A stretch of 64,000 bases of DNA, from contig NC_089175.1 of NCBI RefSeq assembly GCF_947507565.1, positions 3,957,733 through 4,021,732 of the forward strand, written 5' to 3'. The notes beneath the pieces are model-generated. The model was given only the letters and a program-made list of their open reading frames with translations, was not told the DNA's origin and ran no database searches. The translations under genes were made by a program, and so were the position numbers. The stretch comes from Oscarella lobularis (taxonomy: Eukaryota > Porifera > Homoscleromorpha > Homosclerophorida > Oscarellidae). Of the stretch, positions 1 to 12,299 are shown in pieces; position 1 is the first letter of the stretch, and every line of letters begins with the position of its first letter.

Positions 1-340
1 CGAATTATGTCTATCCTATCCTTCCAGTCCTTCCCACACTGAATTTCTCGACAGATCCCTGTCTTGTGGTATACCGGTATTTGTGTCATAATTCACGACG
101 CAACTTAAATCTTTTTGCTCAGCAATTACTGATCTGCGATCGGCAAAAAATGATTGATGCGTGGTCTCAATTTTTTTGTTTTGTTGGGTGTGAATTTTCG
201 TTTTGATCGCGTTCATTTTTTTGCGGGGCGTGGCAACGCATACCATCAATTGCGAGTGAATTTTTCAATTAGTAAGTTTAGAGAAGAAAAGGAGCGAGGC
301 TTTCGTAGTTGAATACCTTGACTAGATACCGCATTTGTAT
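1..340. repeat. Dispersed repeat, copy 1
   Basis: The same sequence, with small indels, recurs at about 19440-19800: the GTCTATCCTTCCAG-like start, the TGTGGTATACCGGT block, the ATCTGCGATCGGCAAAAAATGAT block and the GAGAAGAAAAGGAGC block appear in the same order. In both copies it is followed by the GC-rich 114-bp repeat and then AATTGTC-type palindromes, so 1-690 and 19440-20410 are two copies of one composite repeat. No coding signal is seen in it. Confidence 0.8.
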
Positions 341-374
341 TGTTAACAGTCTCAACTCAACAACTTAACTGTGA

Positions 375-575
375 CAAGTGTCTTCAATTCGTTGCGCGCG
401 AGCGGCGCTTGCGGTTCAGGCGCAAGGAACGCCACTCGCGCATAAAAAGTACTCTGCAGCGTTGGCGGGAACGCCCACTTTTGAGAGACAAGTGTCTCCC
501 TTTCGTTGCGCGCGAGCGACGCTTGCGGTTCAGGCGCAAGGAACGCCACTGGCGCATAAAAATTAGACTTTTGAC
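375..575. repeat. GC-rich 114-bp tandem repeat (about two copies)
   Basis: Two units containing GTTGCGCGCGAGCG, CTTGCGGTTCAGGCGCAAGG and AACGCCACTCGCGCATAAAA. Each unit holds internal inverted repeats (TTGCG/CGCAA and GCGCGAG/CTCGCGC). A five-copy version lies at 19829-20370. Long open frames over it are products of the repeat. Confidence 0.85.
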
Positions 576-589
576 AGACCGCTAAAATT

Positions 590-690
590 TTCTCGCACAA
601 TTTCAAATTGTCTTGGACAATTTTAAAATTGTCCCAGAACAATTTTAAAAATCGTCTAAGACAATTTTAACAAGTTTTAGTTTGGAAAAA
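590..690. repeat. AATTGTC/GACAATT palindrome-rich tract
   Basis: Closely spaced copies of GACAATTTTAAAATTGTC-like palindromes. The same motif is abundant at 18930-19440 and 20380-21000. Confidence 0.75.
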
Positions 691-845
691 TGTCTCGGTT
701 TGTCTTGCATGAAATTGCAGGTGTAACAGTAAAATATAAAGCAGACTGCAACGTGAAGGAAAAAAGAGAAGGGTACTTGATGGTGATGATGATGAATACT
801 ATCATCGATGATCAAATATTATTCTCTTCCTCAATCATACAGAAT

Positions 846-3800
846 AATTACAAGGGACTGGCCAACTGTTCTCTAGTGTAATAAATTACAGAAAAATTAC
901 AAGGGACTGGCCAACTGTTCTTTCCTGTAATAAATTACAGTCAAACTACAACGGATTGGCCAATTGTTCTTTCCTGTAATAAATTACAGGAAAATTACAA
1001 GAGACTGGCCAACTGTTCTCTAGTGTAATAAATTACAAGAAAATTAAAAGCGACTGGCCAACTGTTCTCTAGTGTAATAAATTACAGTGAAATTACAAGG
1101 GGCTGGCCAACTGTTCTCTCCTGTAATAAAATACAGAAAAATTACAAGGGACTGGCCAACTGTTCTCTCCTGTAATAAATTACAGAAAAATTACAAGGGA
1201 CTGGCAAACTGTTCTCTCCTGTAATAAATTACAGAAAAATTACAAGGGACTGGCCAACTGTTCTATAGTGTAATAAATTACAGTGAAATTACAAGGGACT
1301 GGCAAACTGCTCTTTCCTGTAATAAATTACAGTCAAATTAAAACGGACTGGCCAATTGTTCTTTCCTGTTATAAATTACAGAAAAATTACAAGGGACTGG
1401 CCAACTGTTCTTTCCTGTAATACATTACAGGAAAATTACAAGAGACTGGCCAACTGTTCTCTAGTGTAAAAAATTACAACGGACTGGCCAACTGTTCTCT
1501 CCTGTAATAAATTACAGGAAAATTACAAGAGACTGGCCAACTGTTCCCTAGCGTAATAAATTACAGAAAAATTACAAGGGACATGCCAACTGTTCTCTCC
1601 TGTAATAAATTACAGTGAAATTACAAGGAGCTGGCCAACTGTTCTCTCCTGTAATAAATTACAGTGAAATTACAAGGGACTGGCAAACTGTTCTCTCTTG
1701 TAAAAAATTACAGAAAAATTACAAAGGACTGGCCAACTGTTCTCTCCTGTAATAAATTACAGTGAAATTACAAGGGGCTGGCCAACTGTTCTCTCCTGTA
1801 ATAAATTACAGTGAAATTACAAGGGACTGAACAACTGTTCTCTCCTGTAATAAATTACAGAAAAATTACAAGGGACTGGCAAACTGTTCTCTCCTGTAAT
1901 AAATTACAGAAAAATTACAAAGGACTGGCCAACTGTTCTCTCCTGTAATAAATTACAGGAAAATTACAAGAGACTGGCCAACTGTTCTCTAGTGTAATAA
2001 ATTACAGAAAAATTACAAGGGACTGGCCAACTGTTCTTTCCTGTAATAAATTACAGGAAAATTACAAGGGACTGGCCAACTGTTCTCTCCTGTAATAAAT
2101 TACAGAAAAATTACATGGGACTAGCCAACTGTTTTCTCCTGTAATAAATTACAGAAAAATTACAAGGCACTGGCCAACTGTTCAAATCCTGTAATAAATT
2201 ACAGAAAAATTACAAGCGACATGCCAACTGTTCTCTCCTGTAATAAATTACGGTGAAATTACAAGGGACTGGCCAACTGTTCTCTCCTGTAATAAATTAC
2301 AGAAAAATTACAAGGGACTGGCCAAATGTTCTCTCCTGTAATAAATTACAGAAAAATTACAAAGGACTAGCAAGCTGTTCTCTCCTGTAATAAATTACAG
2401 TGAAATTACAAGGGACTGGCCAAATGTTCTCTCCTGTAATAAATTACAGAAAAATTACAACGGACTGGCCAACTGTTCTCTCCTGTAATAAATTACAGAA
2501 AAATTACAAGGGACATGCCAACTGTTCTCTCCTGTAATAAATTACAGTGAAATTACAGGGGACTGGCCAACTGTTCTCTCCTGTAATAAATTAGAGAAAA
2601 ATTACAGGGGACTGGCCAACTGTTCTCTCCTGTAATAAATTACAGAAAAATTACATGGGACTAGCCAACTGTTTTCTCCTGTAATAAATTACAGAAAAAT
2701 TACAAGAGACTGGCCGACTGTTCTTTCCTGTAATAAATTACAGGAAAATTACAAGAGACTGGCCGACTGTTCTCTAGTGTAATAAATTACAGGTAAATTA
2801 CAAGGGACTGGCCAACTGTTCTCTAGTGTAATAAATTACAGTGAAATTACAAGGGACTGGCCAACTGTTCTCTCCTGTAATAAATTACAGAAAAATTACA
2901 AGGGACTGGCCAAATGTTCTCTCCTGTAATAAATTACAGAAAAATTACAAAGGACTGGCAAGCTGTTCTCTAGTGTAATAAATTACAGCGAAATTACAAG
3001 GGACTAGCCAACTGTTCTTTCCTGTAATAAATTACAGGAAAATTACAAGAGACTGGCCAACTGTTCTCTAGTGTAATAAATTACAGAAAAATTACAAGGA
3101 ACTGGCCAACTGTTCTCTCCTGTAATAAATTACAGAAAAATTAAAAGGGGCTGGCCAACTGTTCAAATCCTGTAATAAATTACAGAAAAATTACAAGGGA
3201 CATGCCAACTGTTCTCTCCTGTAATAAATTACAGTGAAATTACAGGGGACTGGCCAACTGTTCTCTCCTGTAATAAATTACAGAAAAATTACAGGGGACT
3301 GGCCAACTGTTCTCTCCTGTAATAAATTACAGGAAAATTACATGGGACTAGCCAACTGTTCTCTCCTGTAATAAATTACAGAAAAATCACAAGGGACTGG
3401 CCAACTCTTCTTTCCTGTAATAAATTACAGAAAAATTACAAGGGACTGGCCAACTGTTCTCTAGGGTAAAAAATTACAAGGGACTGGCCAACTGTTCTCT
3501 CCTGTAATAAATTACAGGAAAATTACAAGAGACTGGCCAACTGTTCCCTAGCGTAATAAATTACAGGAAAATTACAAGGGACTGGCCAACTGTTCTCTCC
3601 TGTAATAAATTACAGAAAAATTACAAGGGACTGGCCAACTGTTCAAATCCTGTAATAAATTACAGAAAAATTACAAGCGACATGCCAACTGTTCTCTCCT
3701 GTAATAAATTACAGTGAAATTACAAGGGACTGGCCAACTGTTCTCTCCTGTAATAAATTACAGAAAAATTACAAGGGACTGGCCAACTGTTCAAATCCTG

Positions 3801-6796
3801 TAATAAATTACAGAAAAAAAACAAGGGACATGCCAACTGTTCTCTCCTGTAATAAATTACAGTGAAATTACAGGGGACTGGCCAACTGTTCTCTCCTGTA
3901 ATAAATTACAGAAAAATTACAGGGGACTGGCCAACTGTTCTCTCCTGTAATAAATTACAGAAAAATTACATGGGACTAGCCAACTGTTTTCTCCTGTAAT
4001 AAATTACACAAAAATTACAAGGGACTGGCCAACTGTTCAAATCCTGTAATAAATTACAGTCAAATTACAACGGACTGGCCAATTGTTCTTTCCTGTAATA
4101 AATTACAGAAAAATTACAAGGGACTGGCCAACTGTTCTTTCCTGTAATAAATTAGAGGAAAATTACAAGAGACTGGCCGACTGTTCTCTAGTGTAATAAA
4201 TTACAGGTAAATTACAAGGGACTGGCCAACTGTTCTCTAGTGTAATAAATTACAGAAAAATTACAAGGGACAGGCCAACTGTTCTTTCCTGTAATAAATT
4301 ACAGGAAAATTACAAGAGACTGGCCAACTGTTCTCTAGTGTAATAAATTACAGTGAAATTACAAGGGGCTGGCCAACTGTTCTCTCCTGTAATAAATTAC
4401 AGAAAAATTACAAGGGACTGGCCAACTGTTCTCTCCTGTAATAAATTACAGAAAAATTACAAGGGACTGACAAACTGTTCTCTCCTGTAATAAATTACAG
4501 AAAAAATACAAGGGACAGGCCAACTTTTCTCTAGTGTAATAAATTACAGTGAAATTACAAGGGACTGGCAAACTGCTTATTCCTGTAATAAATTACAGTC
4601 AAATTACAACGGACTGGCCAATTGTTCTTTCCTGTAATAAATTACAGAAAAATTACAAGGGACATGCCAACTGTTCTCTCCTGTAATAAATTACAGTGAA
4701 ATTACAGGGGACTGGCCAACTGTTCTCTCCTGTAATAAATTACAGAAAAATTACAGGGGACTGGCCAACTGTTCTCTCCTGTAATAAATTACAGAAAAAT
4801 TACATGGGACTAGCCAACTGTTTTCTCCTGTAATAAATTACAGAAAAATTACAAGGGACTGGCCAACTGTTCAAATCCGGTAATAAATTACAGAAAAATT
4901 ACAAGGAACTGGCCAACTGTTCTCTCCTGTAATAAATTACAGTCAAATTACAACGGACTGGCCAATTGTTCTTTCCTGTAATAAATTACAGAAAAATTAC
5001 AAGGGACTGGCCAACTGTTCTTTCCTGTAATAAATTAGAGGAAAATTACAAGAGACTGGCCGACTGTTCTCTAGTGTAATAAATTACAGGTAAATTACAA
5101 GGGACTGGCCAACTGTTCTCTAGTGTAATAAATTACAGAAAAATTACAAGGGACAGGCCAACTGTTCTTTCCTGTAATAAATTACAGGAAAATTACAAGA
5201 GACTGGCCGACTGTTCTCTAGTGTAATAAATTACAGAAAAATTACAAGGGACTGACAAACTGTTCTCTCCTGTAATAAATTACAGAAAAATTACAAGGGA
5301 CAGGCCAACTGTTCTCTAGTGTAATAAATTACAGTGAAATTACAAGGGACTGGCCAACTGCTTATTCCTGTAATAAATTACAGTCAAATTACAACGGACT
5401 GGCCAATTGTTCTTTCCTGTAATAAATTACAGAAAAATTACAAGGGACATGCCAACTGTTCTCTCCTGTAATAAATTACAGTGAAATTACAGGGGACTGG
5501 CCAACTGTTCTCTCCTGTAATAAATTAGAGAAAAATTACAGGGGACTGGCCAACTGTTCTCTCCTGTAATAAATTACAGAAAAATTACATGGGACTAGCC
5601 AACTGTTTTCTCCTGTAATAAATTACAGAAAAATTACAAGGGACTGGCCAACTGTTCAAATCCGGTAATAAATTACAGAAAAATTACAAGGGACTGGCCA
5701 ACTGTTCTCTCCTGTAATAAATTACAGTCAAATTACAACGGACTGGCCAATTGTTCTTTCCTGTAATAAATTACAGAAAAATTACAAGGGACTGGCCAAC
5801 TGTTCTTTCCTGTAATAAATTAGAGGAAAATTACAAGAGACTGGCCGACTGTTCTCTAGTGTAATAAATTACAGGTAAATTACAAGGGACTGGCCAACTG
5901 TTCTCTAGTGTAATAAATTACAGAAAAATTACAAGGGAGAGGCCAACTGTTCTTTCCTGTAATAAATTACAGGAAAATTACAAGAGACTGGCCGACTGTT
6001 CTCTAGTGTAATAAATTACAGGTAAATTACAAGGGACTGGCCAACTGTCCTTTCCTGTAATAAATTACAGTCAAATTACAACGGACTGGCCAATTGTTCT
6101 TTCCTGTAATAAATTACAGAAAAATTACAAGGGACATGCCAACTGTTCTCTCCTGTAATAAATTACAGTGAAATTACAGGGGACTGGCCAACTGTTCTCT
6201 CCTGTAATAAATTACAGAAAAATTACAGGGTACTGGCCAACTGTTCTCTCCTGTAATAAATTACAGAAAAATTACAAGGGACATGCCAACTGTTCTCTCC
6301 TGTAATAAATTACAGTGAAATTACAAGGAACTGGCCAACTGTTCTTTTCTGTAATAAATTACAGGAAAATTACAAGGGACTGGCCAACTGTTCTCTAGTG
6401 TAATAAATTACAGTCAAACTACAACGGACTGGCCAATTGTTCTTTCCTGTATTAAATTACAGGAAAATTACAAAGGACTGGCCAACTGTTCTCTCCTGTA
6501 ATAAATTACAGGAAATTACAAAGAACTGGCCAACTGTTCTCTCCTGTAATAAATTACAGAAAAATTACAAAGGACTGGCCAACTGTTCTCTAGTGTAATA
6601 AATTACAGTGAAATTACAAGGGGCTGGCCAACTGTTCTCTCCTGTAATAATTTACAGTGAAATTACAAGGGGCTGGCCAACTGTTCTCTAGTGTAATAAA
6701 TTACAGTGAAATTACAAGGGACTGGCCAACTGTTCTCTCCTGTAATAAATTACAGAAAAATTACAAGGGACTGGCCAACTCTTTTCTCCTGTAATG
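846..6796. repeat. 49-bp satellite array, about 120 copies
   Basis: Nearly uninterrupted head-to-tail array. Adjacent TGTAATAAAT starts are 49 bp apart (for example 1171 and 1220). Each monomer holds the near-perfect palindrome CTGTAATAAATTACAG followed by AAAAATTACAAGGGACTGG and CCAACTGTTCTCT. Variant monomers (TCTAGTG, TTCAAATCC, GTCAAATTACAACGG, GGGACATGCC) recur in fixed order, so part of the array has a higher-order structure. Every monomer carries TAA stops and no gene is present. Confidence 0.97.
4560..6120. repeat. Higher-order repeat inside the satellite (about 785 bp, 16-mer)
   Basis: Marker monomers with GTCAAATTACAACGG lie at 4598, 4942, 5383, 5728 and 6070. The 4598-5383 and 4942-5728 spacings are 785 and 786 bp, that is 16 monomers, and the variants between them follow the same order. 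This shows recent amplification of a 16-monomer block. Confidence 0.75.
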
Positions 6797-6799
6797 TAA

Positions 6800-7810
6800 T
6801 AGTTAGTGCCGGTCTCTCTCTTTTCAAAAATGTCACAGACGTTTGGAACTATACCTTTCAGTTCTTATGCGCTTATCGTGCAGCATTGAGTTCTTTCTAG
6901 GGCATGGGCGAAGTGGCGGCAACTGAAATAATGTATATGGCAGAGATTTTTGTGTCTGTCGAGGGCTTGGTTGGTTAGGTACTTCAGGTTGCTCAAAAAT
7001 TCTATCATGGGCGATGCCGGCGCGTTCATTTCTGCAGCAGCAGAGGCTATGATAAGCAGTACAGCATGCGTGACTAGCTTACTCTGAATGAGCGGCAAAT
7101 GAGGCGCGTGGTATTTTGACTACGGTGGAGAGGCGCTTCGCTTATTTTGACTGGTACCATGGTGAGTGTTTAGGCGACTCACCACGCTCCCACGAGAAAT
7201 GGTGGTGGTAATCGATCTCAAAATTGATACCGTCACGCCTCCCTACCACGTCTAGACAAAATACCGCACGCACCTCATTCACATCGCTCATTTCAGCGAG
7301 TCACAATGCTGAGCTCCTTAGCGTCGCTTCAACTGCTGCAGCGACGGACACAACGCCATCTCGCCCGTATAGAATTAAATGATGAAGAGCGATCAGTACC
7401 TAACCAAGCCCGACAGACACGGGCACATATCCCTTACATATTTCTTATGTCAGTTTTCACCACTTTGCCCAAGCTCCGGAACAACAAACTGAACGCCGCA
7501 AACGGTAAGTGCACATCGGCACGACCTTGAAAAAACCGAAAGGTAAGCGCATTGTCACAACGGGTGTACCGAAAAACATGACACCATCCGTTCTGACCGC
7601 AGCATTCCAAACTTCTGTGACGTCACATCCTGTTTCACGAAAAGACCCAAATTTCTCCGAAACGAAAAGAGAAGGACCTTAACAAATACCCAGGTGCACA
7701 ACTACAATGTATCGGACACGTGAGGGACCCAGTCGCGAGAGCCTACTACCCACCACTTTTCCGGTACGCCCGTTAGTAATTTTTTACATCCCGAAAACTA
7801 TGTCTCGGTA
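6800..7810. other. No convincing gene
   Basis: Unique-looking sequence between two satellites. A 74-codon open frame at 7306-7530 has no recognisable domain or splice-supported partner exon. I see no RNA gene or mobile-element ends here. Confidence 0.5.
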
Positions 7811-7814
7811 CTCA

Positions 7815-8095
7815 GGTACCGAGACAAAAAATATATATACCGCCTGCAGACGGAGTACGAACAACGCCTGACGAAATATATATATACCGCCTGCAGGCGG
7901 AAAAAGAACAACGACTGACGAAATATATATACCGCCTGGAGGCGGAGAACGAACACCGCCTGACGAAATATATATACCGCCTGCAGGCGGAGTACGAACA
8001 CCGCCTGACGAAATATATAAACCGCCTGCAGGAAGAGTACGAACAACGCCTGACGGAATATATATACCTCCTGCACGCGGAGAACGAACACTGTT
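7815..8095. repeat. 45-bp satellite, small block (about 6 copies)
   Basis: Head-to-tail units of GTACGAACACCGCCTGACG, AAATATATATA and the palindrome CCGCCTGCAGGCGG. This is the same family as the large array at 13684-16724. Confidence 0.95.
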
Positions 8096-8589
8096 CAATG
8101 GTACGTACTCCTACCTTTTCAAAGCTGAGGACACTAGCCAAATTTTCCAGCTGTCGGTTTATCGATTTCACGCCCCCCTGCACGCAAGCACCGTTCCAAG
8201 ATAAACAAATCAAGCGCGCCTCCGCTCTACCTTACCCATATTAATAATAAATAATTCGAGATCCTGTGACTGTTTGGATAATATTCAAATGTGCGACATT
8301 CCCTTGCGACTTCTTCATAGACACGAAGTCTCGAGCAATTCCCTGTCCCCCAAAATTAAATCATCAGCTAATCTATGAGAAGAGTTTACAGGCAAAATTT
8401 CTTCAAATCGCTTCCCACGTATCTCTAGAATAATCTCCGCAATACGAAGGCTTTACCGTTAGCTACAATTACTATTAAGTGTGACTGCATCGACTTGCTT
8501 CAACAACGACTTTCGAAAGTAGAATAATCGATTGCGATACAGCCCACTTTTCGTTACGTAGAAAAAGCCCTACACCTAGCGATTAACAG

Positions 8590-8960
8590 GTCGAATGTTC
8601 CTAATACCTATCTCAAATATAAGGCTTGCTCTCAGGGCCTATGTGTAGGTCTTGAGTGATTCTACTTGCCCTAAAACTAGCGTATTATAAAAACCTTAAC
8701 AGTTCGATTGTTCCTTTACATTCCATTACTAATACCTATCTTAAATATAAGACTCGCTCTCATGCCCCCCCCCCCCCCCCCCCCCCCCCCCATGAGCTTT
8801 CTAAGATGTGCATTTCTAATAAATGTGTACGTCTTGAGAGCCTCTACTTGCCTGAAACAAGGGTAATATAAATCTCTTAACAGGTCGAATCTTCCTCTAC
8901 ATTTCATTACTAATACCTATCTCAAATATAAGGCTCGCTCTCTGGCCCCCCCAAGAGCTT
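8590..8960. repeat. Degenerate direct repeats with poly-C tracts
   Basis: CTAATACCTATCTCAAATAT followed by AAGGCTCGCTCTC occurs three times, near 8600, 8730 and 8910, each followed by a C-rich stretch and then GTACGTCTTGAG-like sequence. The middle copy carries a run of 27 C at 8765-8791. The rest of 8100-9080 shows no gene. Confidence 0.7.
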
Positions 8961-9083
8961 TCTAAGCACTTCCGTATTACAGACTTTTTAATTTGATTTC
9001 TTCTTTTCTGTTTACCTGTGTCCGGCTTCCACGTGATTTTTACGTGATTTTTCAATAGGCCTGCTTCCTCCGGCACGCGTATG

Positions 9084-9669
9084 TCACAGTTGCGTCCCGT
9101 TCACACGATGCCGCACTCCTTCCGAACTAAATCGACGACCGGATACACGTCGAACCGACAGCGGAACGGGTGTATCCTCGGGCTCCATCGCCTCGAAATC
9201 GGAAGTCGACGCCGACGAAGGAATCCCAGGTAAATTCTGCCAAATGACCGAAGCGACTTGGAGTACGAACAGCGACCCCAAATCTCCGTCCGGACTCAAA
9301 GCGTCGTCATCTAAAACAGAAATAATTAATTAGATGAAAATTCTGACCGCATAGGTCACCTGATGAATAATTAATTAGATTAAATTTCTAAGGAAATTGA
9401 CCGCATAGATCGTCTTCGTCCATCATGCTCGACTGACGAAACATGTTGCCAACGCGACCGGCGCGACGTCGAAACATTCGACGGGGAGGACCTCGTCCTT
9501 CCGAATGGCTTCCTCCTCCTAATCGTTGTAGTTGCGTTCGACTGCGCTCGAGTTCCGCGTTCTGATGGCGAAGTTGGCGTTCGAGTTCGTCGATGCGACG
9601 AACGGCGTCCGGATTGCGAAGATCTTCGACTTCGGTTTGCATTGCGGGCTTCGTTTCCTCGAATGGGGC
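9084..9669 (-). CDS. C-terminal part of a coiled-coil protein (two exons seen)
   Basis: Exons at about 9402-9669 and 9084-9310 join in phase (GCG|GTCAAT donor, TTTTAG acceptor). The first exon has an acidic start and then a clear heptad-rich coiled coil (IDELERQLRHQNAELERS), followed by a basic GRGPPRRMFRRRAGR stretch. The second gives a Ser/Pro-rich tail ending VRHRVNGTQL and a stop. Upstream exons were not resolved, so the N-terminus and function are unknown. A coiled coil near a C-terminal tail is seen in GABA-B-type receptors, among many others, but nothing else supports that here. The donor region is duplicated: GACCGCATAGATC and GACCGCATAGGTC occur 50 bp apart. Confidence 0.5.
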
Positions 9670-10600
9670 TCTGGAGACGCTACGACTTCCTGTTTACAGG
9701 TGTCGCCAACGCTAATGGGCTGTTCTGGAGAAGAACGCGCCAATAGCCCGCGTGAAGAGCAGCGATTTAGCGAAGACGGTAGAAGAGAAATCCCGTATGC
9801 GTTTTACTGCACGTGTATAAGTTGGCGCGAATTTCCTCGACCAACCAGAGAGCTACTGCGGTTTTGCTTGCATCATGAGAGAAAAGCCGTTGCGCGCTGC
9901 GCACAACTTCAGTTCTGGTTAGGCGGGGGAAGCCAACGGGCGGAACCCTGGAGGTCGTCGGACGTCGGGAAAGCCTTGGTCATGTCATGTTTATCGTGCT
10001 CAGTCGGTTGCCGTTCCTTGCTGAAGCTGTAAGGTGCAGTGGATGAGCGTCGCGCGAGTTCTTCTCGCGGCGCGCGATCGGCACTGGGAAAGTCATTATG
10101 GGCTCGTTGGAAAGCTTGGGTCGCGAAGTCTGACGTCCGCGTTATACCGAGTTGGCGTCAGACTCAGATCAGTTTCACTTTCCCGCCAAAGAAACGTGTG
10201 GGGGGCCCAGTGTCTCGTGGCTGTTTCTCACTCGGCTTAGTGACCTATAGCTGAAGATAGCCCGACTTCCCAGAACCCAAATCAAAGCACGTTTTTGACC
10301 TCTGACCTTGTGTGGACTCACGTTCGGCGCTCTCCCTCAACTGCGTTAGTCCCGCTTCCTATTCAAGCGAAGGACTATGGCCTCTCTGAGGTCGCGGTGC
10401 GACGCGGTCGGGGGGACGGTGTGGGAGAGCCGTTCTCGATCCAGGCCGCACCGTCGCGTTGAGCCTATGATGCCACGACTCGCTCTCAAACATTTTTGGG
10501 CTACTCAGCGTTCGAACCTCCTCGCGGTGTAGCCTGGATTACGCCAAAACGAACGCAAGACAAAAAGGTACGTACGCGGACAGCTCGAACAGATATTGTC
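9670..10600. other. No resolvable gene
   Basis: GC-richer sequence with several overlapping open frames on both strands, none with a domain or phase-compatible splice partner. It may contain upstream exons or the promoter of the minus-strand gene to its left. Confidence 0.4.
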
Positions 10601-10602
10601 TT

Positions 10603-10881
10603 TTATTTTTTAGGTTTTTTTGTCGAGTCGAAGGATCGCGCTCGCCGCGCGCTACGCGATGCTTCGAAAAGCGTGCGTTCGAGCTCTAGATCTACGTTAT
10701 TTCGATGCGCTTGCACTCGATCGACGGCGACGTTTCCGTAAGCTATAATTTCGTCGCTCGTTTGACGCATAGGCCGTTGGAAACGTCGCCGTCGACCACG
10801 AGGCTCGATCCGTCGTTCCTCCGCCATTTTGAAGTTGGCGCGTGGATTTTTCGCATCATGCAGACCACGCTCGTGCCGCAT
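10603..10881 (-). CDS. Small basic protein, unknown function (tentative)
   Basis: A 92-codon frame starting MRHERGLHDAKN, with an Arg-rich stretch (GRRRRFQRPMRQ), an acidic/amphipathic segment (NNVDLELERTLFEASRSA) and a lysine-rich end (STKKPKK), then a stop followed at once by AATAAAAG, which could be a polyadenylation signal. No known family is recognised. The overlapping plus-strand frame has worse composition. Moderate-to-low confidence that this is a gene. Confidence 0.35.
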   Translation of the reverse strand: MRHERGLHDAKNPRANFKMAEERRIEPRGRRRRFQRPMRQTSDEIIAYGNVAVDRVQAHRNNVDLELERTLFEASRSARRARSFDSTKKPKK

Positions 10882-11302
10882 GCGCCGTATAAAACGATTT
10901 CTTTGCACTTTTTTTAGGTGAGCAAACGCGTTCGAGCGAAATCGGCTTCGACGAAATAGTTTACGGGTCCTAGCGTGATGTCTAACTAATAAAAACGAAA
11001 TGAAACGAGTTTTCGATTACATAGCGACGTGTGAAAATATCGACGGTAGAGCGCTCAAATACATATCGAAAATTCACTGTGTCGTTCTGAGGCTCATATT
11101 CCTACTTCCTAACGCCAAGCCTCTGCCTAACGATTTTCAGCACCACTATCACAATAATTGCAACGAGGATGAAATCAACGAGGGCACGATTGTGTTACCG
11201 TATATGGATCGCGGTGGGAAGCTTCAACCTTCGCTTGCGATCGATACCTCCAATATATTCCATCAATGAGTTCCGCCACGCCAAGGAATCCTAGCACAAC
11301 AG

Positions 11303-11706
11303 TCAATACATCAAGCCTAAAAATTTCAATTATTAATAGATGATGAGGAGTCCAACGTCCATACCTGAATTGATTGCTGCTTTGTGTTGCACGTTGTCAT
11401 AAAAATCGTCGAGATTTTGCACAAACTCAGCCAGCTCTGTTCTCAGTTCAGTGATTCCACACTGACCAGACCATATCTCAAACTGAAAAAATTTGTTTGC
11501 GAAGAGGCGACAAAGGCATTATCTGCACTCACGTCTTTGCATCCACCCGTTGTCGTGCTAAGTGGAGTTCCGTAATAGTCAGTTCGAAAGCGAAGCAACC
11601 TGGCGTGAAGCTTCTTTATTTCCTTCACGTTAGCTCGGTCACTATCGACGCCTGTTCTCTTAAAACGTCGTCGCAGATCCTGGCGTGACGACTCGAAAAG
11701 CGGCAT
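11303..11706 (-). CDS. Small charged protein, unknown function (three exons, about 94 aa)
   Basis: Start ATG at 11706 (MPLFESSRQDLRRRFKRTG). Exon 1 is 11533-11706, exon 2 is 11365-11461 (CGITELRTELAEFVQNLDD) and a tiny last exon is 11303-11316. Donors GTGAGT and GTATGG, acceptors GGTCAG and TTTTTAG, and phases all agree (58 codons, then 32 codons plus one base). The second exon looks helical. An alternative third exon is possible using the downstream CTAG acceptor. No family is recognised. Its 5' end overlaps the GPCR remnant on the other strand. Confidence 0.45.
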
Positions 11707-12290
11707 TTGCAAGTGCAGCCACGTGCTTGATGGGAATCGTCATCGCCGTGCCGCCCCTTTTCACCTGGGCAAGGTACGAAATGGGCAGCTTCGTCATCCC
11801 AACGGCTACAATACGCTATTCTGCGCAGTGGACCCGTCCAATAGCACGAACTATATCTCGTTTTTGCTCTTCTATTACGGATTATCCTATTGGCTGCCTT
11901 TTGTGATCGTCATCATTTATCTTGGCAAACGCTGGCAAAAGTGCTTCGAAACATAACCGAACGACGACGACTAACTGGTCTTGCCTCTGGTGCCAGTGAC
12001 ACGGAAGCAAATACATCGACGCCTCTGTTCAAATCCAAAGCCCTGTACGTGGTGGGTCATCGCTCTCGTCGCTTTGAACGCGATTTTTCCTGCACCTTAC
12101 ATTGTCACTCAGCTGCTCCGGTCCACGCTTCGAATTTCGTCTGATGTCATTGCAGTCACTGGTTTTGTCTTTAGGCTGAATTTTCTCGTCAATTCGGTGC
12201 TGTACTGCTTCTGGGCGAAGACGCTTACGACTTCACTTTGGAATGTCGTACGGTGCCGGAAACTGCGCGACGTTCCGACGATACAGTGAT
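11685..12290 (+). pseudogene. Rhodopsin-like GPCR remnant (TM4-TM7)
   Basis: Three consecutive pieces read as the second half of a class A receptor. They are a TM4-like helix (CLMGIVIAVPPLFTWARYE); extracellular loop 2 with its Cys (NTLFCAVDPSNSTNY) leading into TM5 (SYWLPFVIVIIYLGKRW); and TM6-TM7 (CTWWVIALVALNAIF to NFLVNSVLYCFWAK), where NSVLY stands for the family NPxxY motif. TM4 and TM5 are in different frames, with a break near 11780-11815, and two in-frame TAA stops lie in intracellular loop 3 at 11954-11974. No TM1-TM3 was found. An intron could remove the loop stops but the phases I tried do not fit, so a decayed copy is likelier. Confidence 0.6.
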
Positions 12291-12299
12291 TCGTCGAAA

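Noticed and set aside
846-6796. CRISPR-like array
   Set aside because: The repeats are directly abutting 49-bp monomers with no unique spacers, and the DNA is clearly eukaryotic.
10039-10254. Arg-rich plus-strand frames in 9.5-10.9 kb
   Set aside because: Two overlapping frames are open at once in GC-rich DNA, with no start context, domain or splice partner.
11105-11190. Minus-strand hydrophobic segment (ALVDFILVAIIVIVVLKIV) as a TM exon of the small gene at 11303-11706
   Set aside because: A stop lies just upstream in that frame and no AG acceptor separates them, so it cannot be joined.
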